Below the pieces are notes generated by a model. It was not told the DNA's origin. It saw only the letters and a list, made by a program, of their open reading frames with translations, and did not search any database. From Anaeroglomus sp964630775 (GTDB taxonomy: Bacteria > Planctomycetota > Phycisphaerae > Sedimentisphaerales > Anaerohalosphaeraceae), in NCBI GenBank assembly GCA_964630775.1, contig CAZVYY010000015.1, forward strand, positions 1-64,000: 64,000 nt of DNA. Direction: 5' to 3'. This document shows, piece by piece, positions 1 through 9,081 of the stretch. Position 1 is the first letter of the stretch; each line of letters starts with the position of its first letter. Position numbers and translations under genes: made by a program.

Positions 1-1
1 T

Positions 2-1030
2 TCATCGGCAAACAGCTTCACATCTCTTGAGCAAATTTAGCGCTGTCATATTAAACTTCCTGTTGATTTTTTCAAGTTCTTCCCTGGCCTTGGCCATCTG
101 TTTGGGACGTTCAACCACCGCGTCCGCGGCGCCGGCATCAACAAGAACTTCCTCAAACGAGGTAACGACCTTGTCAGCCATGAAACAGTTTACCGCTTCC
201 TGGGCGGGAAGGGTCACTAATTGTCCTTTGCGATTGTAAACACTGACGATTTCATCCGTTGTTTGTTTTTCGGAGGAATCAATATACATGATTTTGCCGT
301 TGCGACGGATACGCAGCACTTCAATATCCTTGTTTTCCATGGCACGTGCCAGGGCCACCGGGCGATTGTTCTGTTCGGCCAGCGAGGCCAGGTAATTTCG
401 CCATGCAGAACGGATTTTTTCGCCGACGTTGTTGCCAACCATGCGTTCCAGTTCGACAATCCCATTTTCCGAGGAGGCGACAACTGTTGCTGCACCCATG
501 ACGGTTGCCCCGGACATATAAATTTTATTGCAGGCCAGAGCAATGGCCGCAGCGGCTGAATAGGCACCGCTGTTTTTGCCGCCTCGAATAAATGCCGCAG
601 TCGTGCAGTTGCGGGTTTTGGTGATTGCAGAGCAAATCCGCATAGCTAAATCCACCCGTCCTCCGGGGCTGTCGATTTCAAGAATAATCAGCAGGGGGCC
701 TTTGTTGGATTCTTCAACAATGGCTTTTTCGAATGCTGCGGTTACAATTTCTGATTCGATAGCATCGTCAAAGGTAAAAACTGCAACATGGTTATTTCTG
801 CCCTGGTTATCGGATGTGACGGTATATTCGGTCAGATTTACCTGAACCGGGCCGGACTCCTTTGTGTGAATGGTGGTTTTTCCGGCTGTGGGGCTCTGTT
901 CGGCATACCCGTGATACGTCTGTCCGCTGGTTTTATGCTGGAATGTATCTCCTTTGCACATGCCAGGCAGGATAAAGCAAACCACGCCCAAAAAACCAGC
1001 GATAATGGACAACGGACTCTGTTTACGCAT
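2..1030 (-). CDS. Exported ClpP/NfeD-like serine protease-fold protein
   Basis: The product is about 342 residues. It has an N-terminal hydrophobic signal segment (residues about 8-25) and then a ClpP/SppA/NfeD-type serine protease fold. Visible family motifs are the SPGG turn near residue 120 (ILEIDSPGG), the small-residue helix SGAYSAAAAIALAC near 155-168 that should carry the catalytic serine, and the following IYMSGATVMGAA strand. The ATG at 1030 was chosen because AAGGAG lies 9 bases upstream; an in-frame TTG at 1048 is less likely. It is the third gene behind hom and the ApgM-like gene, 24 bases after the latter. The C-terminal NfeD membrane/OB region is absent, so it is a soluble or signal-anchored stand-alone protease domain. 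The exact subfamily and substrate are unknown. Confidence 0.75.
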   Translation of the reverse strand: MRKQSPLSIIAGFLGVVCFILPGMCKGDTFQHKTSGQTYHGYAEQSPTAGKTTIHTKESGPVQVNLTEYTVTSDNQGRNNHVAVFTFDDAIESEIVTAAFEKAIVEESNKGPLLIILEIDSPGGRVDLAMRICSAITKTRNCTTAAFIRGGKNSGAYSAAAAIALACNKIYMSGATVMGAATVVASSENGIVELERMVGNNVGEKIRSAWRNYLASLAEQNNRPVALARAMENKDIEVLRIRRNGKIMYIDSSEKQTTDEIVSVYNRKGQLVTLPAQEAVNCFMADKVVTSFEEVLVDAGAADAVVERPKQMAKAREELEKINRKFNMTALNLLKRCEAVCR

Positions 1031-1054
1031 GATGCATAGCTCCTTCAAAAAAAG

Positions 1055-2248
1055 TTATAGTTTCAGAAAATATTCCATTAAATCGGCACCGCGTTCAATT
1101 CGGAATCCGGAGGCGAAACTGTTGGGTTCACTGAAGGGTTTCTGCAAAATACCCTTGATGCCAGTCCCGGCCATGACAAAGGGGACCGGCTGGTCACAGT
1201 GGCAACGGGTGTCCACTGGGGTCGGATGGTCGGGCATGACGAGAATACGCCATTGTTCATGCTGCTTTAAGGCATTGAATACCGGGCCGACAATATGTTT
1301 GTCGATCATCTCAATTGCTTTTTTCTTCTGGTGCGGACTGCCGTTATGGCCGGCCTCGTCCGGCGCCTCAATGTGAACCAGCACCACGTCATACTTGTTT
1401 AATGCTTCAATCGCAGCCTGTCCTTTGCCGGCATAGTTGGTATCGAGGTACCCGGTAGCCCCCTCGACTTTGATCAGATCAAATCCAATCAGCTTTGCCA
1501 GCCCGCGAACCAGATCAACCGCAGTAATGGCAACGCCGGATTTCCCATAGACTTTGCTGAATTTCTCCAGAAATGCCCGCTGGCCCTGTCCCCACAGCCA
1601 AACGCTGGTGACGGGATTTTCCTTGAGATCCTTACGCACGCGGTTGATCGGATGATTATCGAAAAATTGAACCGATTTGGCAATCAGTTCTTTAAGCAAT
1701 TCCGAATTCCTGCCTTTGGGCAGGATTTTGCTGACTTTTTCACCAATAAAATCATGCGGCGGGCAGGTTTCGACTTTGGTGAAATCGGTGCCATGAATGA
1801 CACACAGGTGGCGATACCCGACACCCGGATAGAATCGGAAATTCGGATTATTGATTAACTGTTCAAATTCCCGGATGAGTTCGGAGCCTTCTTTGGTTGA
1901 GATATGTCCGGCACTATGGTCGGCCATTAAACCATCGGCGGTCGTAACCAGATTGCAGCGAAAGACCCAGTCGCCCTGTTCCAGGGGAATATCCTGGGCC
2001 GCGGCCTCGATAGGGGCACGCCCCGTATAATTTTTTTGCGGATCATAGCCCAGCAGGCTCATCATGGCGACATCGCTGCCCGGCTGAAGGCCCCTGGGGA
2101 CGGTCTGGACAATCCCCTGTCTTCCCTGGGCGGCAATCGCATCCATGTGAGGCGTTTCTGCCGCTTCAATCACAGTTTTGCCGCCAAAGATATCCTGCGG
2201 ATTATCCGCTGCTCCATCAGGCACAATGATCACATATTTGGGTTTCAA
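1055..2248 (-). CDS. ApgM-like phosphoglycerate mutase family protein, candidate homoserine kinase
   Basis: This 397-residue protein belongs to the alkaline-phosphatase-superfamily ApgM group (2,3-bisphosphoglycerate-independent mutase, archaeal type). The metal-binding PDGAADN motif is at residues 10-16, the probable phospho-acceptor serine is in PGSDVAMMSLLGYD near residue 58, and C-terminal metal ligands are in IEAPDEAGH and MPDHPTPVDTR. The start is TTG and shares bases with the hom stop codon (TTGA overlap), with GGAGGATAAGG upstream, so the two genes should be translationally coupled. A bacterial subfamily of ApgM that sits beside hom in genomes without classical thrB has been proposed to phosphorylate homoserine (TIGRFAM 'proposed homoserine kinase'). 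The coupling here fits that proposal, but a glycolytic mutase role cannot be excluded. Confidence 0.82.
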   Translation of the reverse strand: MKPKYVIIVPDGAADNPQDIFGGKTVIEAAETPHMDAIAAQGRQGIVQTVPRGLQPGSDVAMMSLLGYDPQKNYTGRAPIEAAAQDIPLEQGDWVFRCNLVTTADGLMADHSAGHISTKEGSELIREFEQLINNPNFRFYPGVGYRHLCVIHGTDFTKVETCPPHDFIGEKVSKILPKGRNSELLKELIAKSVQFFDNHPINRVRKDLKENPVTSVWLWGQGQRAFLEKFSKVYGKSGVAITAVDLVRGLAKLIGFDLIKVEGATGYLDTNYAGKGQAAIEALNKYDVVLVHIEAPDEAGHNGSPHQKKKAIEMIDKHIVGPVFNALKQHEQWRILVMPDHPTPVDTRCHCDQPVPFVMAGTGIKGILQKPFSEPNSFASGFRIERGADLMEYFLKL

Positions 2249-3564
2249 TCCTTATCCTCCGGGATTTCCACAATCCGTATGCAAATAGGCCTGGAACCGA
2301 TGACATCCAGTTTCGATAATTCATCCAAAGCCGCATTCATATTTTTCTGCTGAGTCGGATGAGTCGTAACCACAACCGGCACAGTATTGTTTGGTCCAAT
2401 TCCCTCATGCTGAATGGCACCGCTTATGCTGATATTGTGTTTGCCGAGCACCTGGGCATATTGGGCCGTCACGCCAGGCACGTCTTTTGCCATCAGACGG
2501 ATATAATACCGGCTGGTAATATCGTCGATGTTCTGAATCGTCGGGTGCTGATTGTTTCGCAGCATGGGCATGGAATCAAACAATCGCTGACTGTTGCCCA
2601 GAGCGATTTCGATGACATCCGCCACGACAGCGCTGGCGGTAGGCATCATTCCTGCACCGCGGCCAAAAAACATCGTATTGCCCACGGCGTGGCCAAATAC
2701 ACTGAGCGTATTGAAGGGGCCGCCTACCCGGGCCAGGGGGGTGTCTTCATGAATCAGCGAGGGATGCACACGCAGTGAAATAGCGCCTTTCTGGTCTGCC
2801 TGGCCTATCGCAAGTAATTTAAGAACGTAACCCATTTCTTGGGCATTTTTGATGTCTTCTATCTGGATTTTGTCAATGCCCTCAATGCTGATGTGTTTTG
2901 TATTGAACTGATATCCAAAGGCAAGACTTGCCAGGATCGCAAGTTTGTGTGCTGAATCTGTACCATTAATATCCAGAGTTGGGTCTGCCTCGGCATATCC
3001 TTTTTGTTGAGCCTGGGCCAGTGCGGTCGGGAAATCCAGGCCTTTCTGGGTCATATTTGTCAGGATATAATTGCAGGTTCCGTTTAAAATTCCATACAAC
3101 GCCGTGATACGATTGGCAGGCAAGCCGGTGCGAAGTGCGGAGATAATTGGGATTCCCCCTGCACAACTCCCTTCAAAGGCGATACATTTTTGCTGTTTTT
3201 TGGCTAATGCAAACAATTCCTGTCCGAATTCAGCCAATAAAGCTTTGTTCGCGGTAACCACATGCTTGCCGGCCAAAAGAAGCTGCTGATGGACCTGTTT
3301 GGCAAAATCGAGGCCGCCAACCAGTTCGATTCCGATTTGAATTGTGGGGTCGTTCAAGATTCGGCCAAAATCATGGGTCAGAAGCCCGGGCGGTAATTCC
3401 ACTGGGCGTTTGGTGTTGGTATCTTTATCCACCACACAGGCCAGCTCCAATCGAATCCCGGTGCGCTGATAAATCGCATCTGTTTCTTCCAGTAAGAGTC
3501 TGGCAACTCCGGAACCTACTGTACCAAACCCCATAAGCCCGATGCGTATTGGATTTTTTAACAT
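2245..3564 (-). CDS. hom: Homoserine dehydrogenase
   Basis: Homoserine dehydrogenase (439 residues) makes homoserine from aspartate semialdehyde in the threonine/methionine branch. The NAD(P)-binding loop GFGTVGSG is at residues 12-19, the catalytic region contains GSCAGGIPIISALRTGLPAN, and the last 85 residues form an ACT domain (YYIRLMAKDVPGVTAQY), which in this family gives threonine feedback control. The frame is open for a further 93 codons upstream, but that part has no homology, runs into the divergent gene, and lacks a ribosome site. The ATG at 3564 has AAAAGGA upstream and gives the usual family length. It leads a minus-strand operon with the ApgM-like gene and the exported protease. 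Confidence 0.95.
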   Translation of the reverse strand: MLKNPIRIGLMGFGTVGSGVARLLLEETDAIYQRTGIRLELACVVDKDTNTKRPVELPPGLLTHDFGRILNDPTIQIGIELVGGLDFAKQVHQQLLLAGKHVVTANKALLAEFGQELFALAKKQQKCIAFEGSCAGGIPIISALRTGLPANRITALYGILNGTCNYILTNMTQKGLDFPTALAQAQQKGYAEADPTLDINGTDSAHKLAILASLAFGYQFNTKHISIEGIDKIQIEDIKNAQEMGYVLKLLAIGQADQKGAISLRVHPSLIHEDTPLARVGGPFNTLSVFGHAVGNTMFFGRGAGMMPTASAVVADVIEIALGNSQRLFDSMPMLRNNQHPTIQNIDDITSRYYIRLMAKDVPGVTAQYAQVLGKHNISISGAIQHEGIGPNNTVPVVVTTHPTQQKNMNAALDELSKLDVIGSRPICIRIVEIPEDKD

Positions 3565-3776
3565 TCTTAAGTCCTTTTCAATGCAGTTATTTACCCGTTC
3601 AAATGTACTGTAAAACTCCGATTTCGGCAAGCAAAAATCCATATATTCATCGACTTTCCACGTGCGGAAATGGTGAAAACAAACCGCATCAGGATTTTTT
3701 GTTGAAATTTCAATACGATAAAGGATAATACTTATCGATTGTTGACATAAGAAGATAGTCTTAAGAGGGTACCAAT

Positions 3777-5192
3777 ATGATGCAGGAGCATGGCCTCTTG
3801 CAAATGTGGGAAGAGATGGCACTGCCTCGACTGGCACTGGCATTCAAGCTGGCTGTCGGGCCGGCCAAAGTGCTGATAGCCTTTCTGGCGGTGGTCTTGA
3901 TTTGCGCCGGCGGGTTTGCGATGGATTTCTGTTCGCATTCGGTGGTTGTCAGTCCTAAACGGCAGGTACCCAAAGGATTATTTGGGGGTGATTCCGCCGC
4001 ATACATACAAGAGACCGAACTGGCCTCCTACCTGCAGCATCCCAGTCGTGCACAGGGTTTTATCAGGGAGAATGCGGGACAATGTTCGGGACAGGGTGTG
4101 TTTTCGACTCTCTGGCATTTCTGGACGGACCGGATAACGGATTCGACACTTATCTTTTATAAGGCTTTGTTTAAGTTCGAGTCGCCCAGCCAGTATGCCA
4201 AACAAATCGAAACAGCCGGGGTGGCGTATCGAATCTGGCAGAATATGACCCTGTGTTTTCGTTCCATTATGTGGGCGTTTCAATACCATACCGTTTACAG
4301 TATCCTCTTCTGCATGTATGCCTTCGTGATTTTTTGTGCAGCGGGGGGGGCAATATGCCGCTGTGCCGCCCTGGAATGTGCCAATAATGAAAAGCCGGGC
4401 CTGTTTGAGGCTATGGAGTTTGTCGGCAACAAGATATTCAGTTTGATTTCGGCTCCGCTGATTCCTGCTCTGCTGATGGCCGTATTTACCATGATTTTAA
4501 TTCTCTTCGGACTGGCCGTGAACTTCATTCCGTGGATAGGGGAGTTGACACTCGGATTGCTTTTACCTTTTTTACTGATTGCGGGTGTCTTGATTACACT
4601 GCTGCTTGCGGCATCGCTGTCCGGCACCGGCCTGATGTTTCCGGCGATAGCGTATGAGGGCACAACCGGGCTGGATGCGATTGGACGATCCATCAGCTAT
4701 GTCCTGAATAAACCGGTATGGATGCTGTTTTACCTGGCAATTCAAACACTGCTGGGGACGTTTTTTTACCTGGTGATGCGGGGCGTATTGTTTGCTGTTT
4801 TGTGGGTTACATATCACTCGATCCGCCTGGGTATCTATCAGCCGGAATACGGCCCCAGCAAGCTGGAACGCATCTGGGCCCAACCCAGTTTATTTTATCT
4901 GCTTAATGCCCCTGCAGGTCCCGCCAACTGGTCTGAGAAAATCGCCAGTGTGATGATCGGGATTCTGATGCTGGGGATTACCGCGTTGATTGCCGCGCTG
5001 GTCATCAGCTATATTTTCTCGAGTATGACGATTATTTATTCGCTGATGCGGAGAAAGGTTGATAAGGTTCCCATTCAAAAAGTCTGGGTTTGCCTGGAAT
5101 TTACCGCCGACCCGGATTCCCAGGGCAATCAGCCTTTAACAGAAAAAAGAGCGGGCCGTCGTGCCACAGACCGCCTTGTCTATTCATTATAG
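3777..5192 (+). CDS. Polytopic inner-membrane protein, function unknown
   Basis: I do not recognise this 471-residue protein. It has one N-terminal membrane segment (residues about 28-48), a soluble loop of about 120 residues, and then roughly seven hydrophobic helices (near 170-195, three between 223 and 290, two between 312 and 345, one near 388-415). The tail is short and charged. Long loops with Trp/Phe-rich helices recall planctomycete membrane proteins of unknown function. The start is ATG at 3777 or the adjacent ATG at 3780, with AAGAGGG a few bases upstream. It is divergent from hom (212 bases apart) and only 9 bases before the dehydratase gene, so it is probably cotranscribed with that gene; a link to surface polysaccharide assembly is only a guess. 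Confidence 0.8.
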   Translation: MMQEHGLLQMWEEMALPRLALAFKLAVGPAKVLIAFLAVVLICAGGFAMDFCSHSVVVSPKRQVPKGLFGGDSAAYIQETELASYLQHPSRAQGFIRENAGQCSGQGVFSTLWHFWTDRITDSTLIFYKALFKFESPSQYAKQIETAGVAYRIWQNMTLCFRSIMWAFQYHTVYSILFCMYAFVIFCAAGGAICRCAALECANNEKPGLFEAMEFVGNKIFSLISAPLIPALLMAVFTMILILFGLAVNFIPWIGELTLGLLLPFLLIAGVLITLLLAASLSGTGLMFPAIAYEGTTGLDAIGRSISYVLNKPVWMLFYLAIQTLLGTFFYLVMRGVLFAVLWVTYHSIRLGIYQPEYGPSKLERIWAQPSLFYLLNAPAGPANWSEKIASVMIGILMLGITALIAALVISYIFSSMTIIYSLMRRKVDKVPIQKVWVCLEFTADPDSQGNQPLTEKRAGRRATDRLVYSL

Positions 5193-5201
5193 GAGTCAAA
5201 A

Positions 5202-7355
5202 GTGCCTGACAAGATTGAAACCCAGACAAAACCCGGCCAGCTTGTGCTGGATCACAAGGTATCCAGGGGATTGCTGCACTATCGCAAGACATTGATTATT
5301 CTGGCTCATGTCGCGGCGTTCACGGCGGCGCTTGGGCTGGCTTTTTTATTCATGTACAGCATGCAGGTGCTGCGGCGATGGGTTATCTATCCATTCCCCA
5401 TCATGCTGGCATTTGTGCTGCCGGTGAAATTGATTGTCTTTGCCTATTTCAAGCAATACCGAGGGTGGTGGCGGTATGTCGGCGTTTCGGACCTGCTGAA
5501 AATTGCCAAGGCATCGCTGATCAGTGCCATTTTTCTGATTGCGGGCTGGTATGCTTACGGACTGGTTGGGGCGAAAGTCATTCCCGATTCAGCAATCGAA
5601 AAAGTACGGCAGGAAATATCTGAGCTTGAGCAGAAAATTGCGGCTTCGCTTACAGAACAGGAATCCTGGGGGTATAAGTGCAGTCACGCCAATCTGCAGG
5701 GGCTTCGCGACCTGCTGGAAGTCAGTCGAATCAATCAGATTTCAGCCCAACTGGCCAAAGCCCCGGAAAACAGCCAGGAACAGATACTGCTGATAAACCG
5801 AAAGGGACAGCTTCGCGACGTGCAGACCCGTCTTGAAGGCGTTATCATGCTGGATTTATTCACCACGATTATGCTCTTGTCGGGCATTCGCATGGTGGTT
5901 CGCCTTTACCATGAAGAATTTTTTGCTGAAACCCGCGGGACAGCCCGGCGTTTTCTGATTGTCGGGGCTGGCAACGCCGGTGAGGCACTCCTGCGGGAAA
6001 TGATGCGGCGCAAGGACACCCAATACGAAGTTGTTGGATTCGTTGATGATGACCCGGCCAAACAGGGGTCGGAAATTCACGGTATTCCCGTGTTGGGTGG
6101 CGTGGACCAATTGCCGCAAATCTGCCGCAAACAGGCCGTGGATGAAATCGCCATCGCCATTCCCAGCGCCAACCGCAAGCAGCTTCGCCGGGTGGTGCAA
6201 GTGTGCCAGGGTACCAAAATACGATTCAGTACCGTCCCTTCGCTGACGGATATTGCCTCGGGCAAGCTTCGCGTTTCACAGATGCGCGACGTCGAAATCA
6301 GCGATTTGCTGGGACGCGAAGAAATTCAGTTGGATATGGAACAGATTCGCGGTTTTCTGGCCAACAAGGTGATCCTCGTGACCGGGGCCGGCGGTTCCAT
6401 TGGCTCGGAAATGTGCCGTCAGGTCTGTGCGTTTGGTCCCAAGCAGTTGCTGCTGCTGGAACAGGCTGAAAATCCTCTGTTTTTCATCGAACGTGAATTA
6501 AATCAGAAGTTTAGCAAGTTATCAATAATTCCTGTAATTGCAGATATTACAGACAGGATAAGAATAGAACAGTTTTTTGCTGAGTATCGTCCCCAGGTTG
6601 TGATTCATGCGGCGGCTCATAAGCACGTGCCGCTTATGGAGCAGAATCCCGGCGAGGCCATCAAGAATAATGTTATCGGAACCCGGACCATTGCGGATGC
6701 GGCGAATGACTATGGGGCGGAATGTTTTGTCATGATATCGACAGACAAAGCCGTCAATCCAACCAGTATCATGGGGTCGTCCAAACGGGTGGCGGAGATG
6801 TACATTCAGGATTTAAACAAGACCAGCAAGACTCACTATGTGACCGTGCGATTTGGCAATGTGCTGGGGTCCAATGGGTCGGTGGTCCCGATTTTCAAGC
6901 AGCAAATCGCCGCCGGGGGGCCGGTGACGGTGACCCACCCGGACATGCGGCGGTATTTTATGACCATTCCGGAGGCCAGCCAGCTTGTTCTACAGGCGGC
7001 GGCGATGGGAGAAGGCGGGGAAATCTTTGTGTTGGATATGGGCGAGCCGGTCAAGATTGTGGACCTGGCGAGGGAATTAATTACACTCAGCGGATTTAGG
7101 CCGGGGGAAGATATTGAGATTGAATTCTCCGGCCTGCGCCCGGGGGAAAAGCTGTTTGAAGAGCTTTCGATTGAAGGCGAGAACATGCTGCCGACCAAAC
7201 ACCCGAAAATTGCGGTCTGGAAAAATATCCCCAAGGATCGGCAGACGCTTCGTAGCGGCATTGAGAAACTTCTCGAGGTGGCACACACCCAGAATCGTTC
7301 GCGGATTATCCAAACGCTTCGCGAGCTTGTCCCTGAATTTATCGGACAGCAGTGA
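5202..7355 (+). CDS. Membrane-anchored nucleotide-sugar 4,6-dehydratase (PglF/CapD family) with inserted segment
   Basis: This 717-residue protein is of the PglF/WbpM/CapD type, which converts UDP-N-acetylglucosamine or a similar sugar to the 4-keto-6-deoxy form for glycan synthesis. Three membrane helices lie at about 30-57, 60-85 and 97-122. A polar, Glu/Gln/Lys-rich stretch follows (about 128-210), then a fourth hydrophobic helix (about 213-235). The first Rossmann domain begins with IVGAGNAGEALL (about 248) and the catalytic SDR domain with VTGAGGSIGSE (about 391). The active site reads STDKAVNPTSIMGSSKR, with Met in place of the SDR Tyr, as is normal for this family. The start is GTG with AGGAG upstream. 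It is longer than the usual 600-650 residues because of the segment between helices 3 and 4. Confidence 0.92.
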   Translation: MPDKIETQTKPGQLVLDHKVSRGLLHYRKTLIILAHVAAFTAALGLAFLFMYSMQVLRRWVIYPFPIMLAFVLPVKLIVFAYFKQYRGWWRYVGVSDLLKIAKASLISAIFLIAGWYAYGLVGAKVIPDSAIEKVRQEISELEQKIAASLTEQESWGYKCSHANLQGLRDLLEVSRINQISAQLAKAPENSQEQILLINRKGQLRDVQTRLEGVIMLDLFTTIMLLSGIRMVVRLYHEEFFAETRGTARRFLIVGAGNAGEALLREMMRRKDTQYEVVGFVDDDPAKQGSEIHGIPVLGGVDQLPQICRKQAVDEIAIAIPSANRKQLRRVVQVCQGTKIRFSTVPSLTDIASGKLRVSQMRDVEISDLLGREEIQLDMEQIRGFLANKVILVTGAGGSIGSEMCRQVCAFGPKQLLLLEQAENPLFFIERELNQKFSKLSIIPVIADITDRIRIEQFFAEYRPQVVIHAAAHKHVPLMEQNPGEAIKNNVIGTRTIADAANDYGAECFVMISTDKAVNPTSIMGSSKRVAEMYIQDLNKTSKTHYVTVRFGNVLGSNGSVVPIFKQQIAAGGPVTVTHPDMRRYFMTIPEASQLVLQAAAMGEGGEIFVLDMGEPVKIVDLARELITLSGFRPGEDIEIEFSGLRPGEKLFEELSIEGENMLPTKHPKIAVWKNIPKDRQTLRSGIEKLLEVAHTQNRSRIIQTLRELVPEFIGQQ

Positions 7356-7599
7356 GATGCTTGATGCACGATAAATTAAGGTCTTGACAAACTGTGCAAA
7401 TTATGTAAAAAAATGCATGAACCAGAAGGGTTTTTTTACGTATTTTTTTCTTAAAATTGATTCCCGAGGCGGGTGTAACTCGACACAGGCCAAATGTGTC
7501 TGGAGGAGCAGTTTTATTGTTTGAGCAGGATATATAGACGGTGGCATCCTCGATTTTGTGACCAAATGAATTCGGAAACGAATCAAAGGAGAATAGAAC

Positions 7600-8322
7600 A
7601 TGATTGATGTACAGCGTTTACGCCGAAGTTTTGGCCCAGTCGTGGCCGTGGACGACATTGTGTTTAAAGTCCAGAAGGGCGATGTGCTGGGTTTTCTGGG
7701 GCCTAATGGCGCCGGGAAGAGCACGGCCATGAAGATGCTGGCCTGTTTCCTGAAACCGGATAGCGGGACAGCGACCATTTGCGGACATGATATTATCACA
7801 GACCCCATCGGGGTACGCCAAAGTATCGGGTATCTGGCGGAAAACGCTCCGTCCTATAACGAAATGACGGTCGGCGGCTTTTTGAATTTTGTCTGTGATG
7901 CACGCATGATCAAGGGGCAGGCCAGAAAGAAAGCCCTGGACAGGGTAGTGCCCCTGTGTTCGATTGAGTCCGTCTATCACCAGACTATTGAAACGCTGTC
8001 CAAAGGGTATCGCCGAAGGGTCGGGCTGGCTCAGGCGCTGATTCATGACCCGCAGGTTCTGATTCTCGACGAGCCGACCGACGGCCTGGATCCCAATCAG
8101 AAATTCGAGGTTCGCAAGCTGATTAATGGGATGGCCAAAGACAAATGCATTATTGTTTCCACGCATATTCTGGAGGAAGTGGAGCAGATTTGCACGCGTA
8201 CGATTATCATCGCCCGGGGCAAAATCCTGGTGGATTCCACCCCGCAGGCGCTCATTGAAAAACACAAATGCAGTCTGGACGAGGTCTTCCGCAAGATTAC
8301 GTCCACCAAAAAGACCGCGTAG
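7600..8322 (+). CDS. ABC transporter ATP-binding protein (GldA-like)
   Basis: This 240-residue ABC ATPase is the energy subunit of a Gld-type ABC-2 exporter. Walker A GPNGAGKST is at residues 34-42, the Q-loop region contains IGYLAENAPSYNEMTV, the signature LSKGYRRR is near 133-140, and Walker B with the D-loop reads LILDEPTDGLDP near 152-163. The His switch is in VSTHILEEVEQ. The ATG at 7600 follows AAAGGAG. The permease follows 27 bases later, then a GldG-like protein and a DUF4340 protein, the usual four-gene order of this complex in non-gliding bacteria too. Substrate unknown. In Bacteroidetes the GldA-F-G set is linked to gliding; nothing here supports motility. Confidence 0.93.
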   Translation: MIDVQRLRRSFGPVVAVDDIVFKVQKGDVLGFLGPNGAGKSTAMKMLACFLKPDSGTATICGHDIITDPIGVRQSIGYLAENAPSYNEMTVGGFLNFVCDARMIKGQARKKALDRVVPLCSIESVYHQTIETLSKGYRRRVGLAQALIHDPQVLILDEPTDGLDPNQKFEVRKLINGMAKDKCIIVSTHILEEVEQICTRTIIIARGKILVDSTPQALIEKHKCSLDEVFRKITSTKKTA

Positions 8323-8349
8323 CCCCCTAACGAAACGGAGAATGATGCT

Positions 8350-9081
8350 ATGAACGGTTTTCTATCAGTTTTCAAACGTGAATTAAAAGGGTATTTCGCT
8401 ACGCCCGTAGCGTATGTATTTCTGGTCATTTTTTTATTCTTTGCCGGTTATCTGCCGTTTAAAGACGGATTCTTTGAGATTCGTCAGGCGGAACTGAGGC
8501 TGTTTTTCCAGAGTCTGCCGCTGCTGTTTATCTTTATGGTTCCGGCGGCCGCGATGCGATTATGGGCTGAAGAACGCAAGAACGGTTCAATCGAGCTGCT
8601 CCTGACGCTGCCGATTACCATCAACCAGGCGGTTCTGGGGAAATTTTTTGCAGCGTGGGGTTTTCTGGGAATTGCGCTGCTGCTGACGTTTCCGCTGCCG
8701 GCAACGGTGTATTACCTTGGGCATCCCGATACGGGTTTGATTATCACCGGCTATATCGGTTCGTTCCTGCTGGCGGGAACATTTCTGGCAATTGGTTCGT
8801 TCTTTTCCGCCGTCACGAAAAATCAGGTGGTCAGCTTTATTTTATCCGGCGCCGCCTGCGGTATTCTGGTATACGCCGGTATGCCGACCACGGTCAATTA
8901 TCTTTCGACGATGCTGCCGGCCAACGTAGTTGCCCTGATTGAAATGATGAGCATTCAGTCCCATTTTGATTCCATCCTTCGCGGAGTAATTGAAGTGAAG
9001 GATATCGCCTATTTCATCATCCTGATTGTCGCCTGGATTGGCGCGTGTACTGTGGTTCTGGAAGAAAGGAAGGCTGCCTGA
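8350..9081 (+). CDS. ABC-2 type permease (GldF-like)
   Basis: The product is a 243-residue integral membrane permease with about six hydrophobic helices. The N-terminus (FKRELKGYFATPVAYVFLVIF) is typical of GldF/ABC-2 permeases, and MRLWAEERKNGSIELLLTLPIT is the cytoplasmic coupling-helix motif of the family. The ATG at 8350 has GGAG nine bases upstream. Its TGA stop overlaps the A of the next ATG, so it is translationally coupled to the GldG-like gene. It forms the membrane channel for the ATPase encoded just upstream. Confidence 0.92.
   Translation: MNGFLSVFKRELKGYFATPVAYVFLVIFLFFAGYLPFKDGFFEIRQAELRLFFQSLPLLFIFMVPAAAMRLWAEERKNGSIELLLTLPITINQAVLGKFFAAWGFLGIALLLTFPLPATVYYLGHPDTGLIITGYIGSFLLAGTFLAIGSFFSAVTKNQVVSFILSGAACGILVYAGMPTTVNYLSTMLPANVVALIEMMSIQSHFDSILRGVIEVKDIAYFIILIVAWIGACTVVLEERKAA

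Noticed and set aside
3565..3843. N-terminal extension of hom by 93 codons
   Set aside because: The extension has no Hom homology, overlaps the divergent membrane-protein gene, and the ATG at 3564 has a good ribosome site and gives the normal length.
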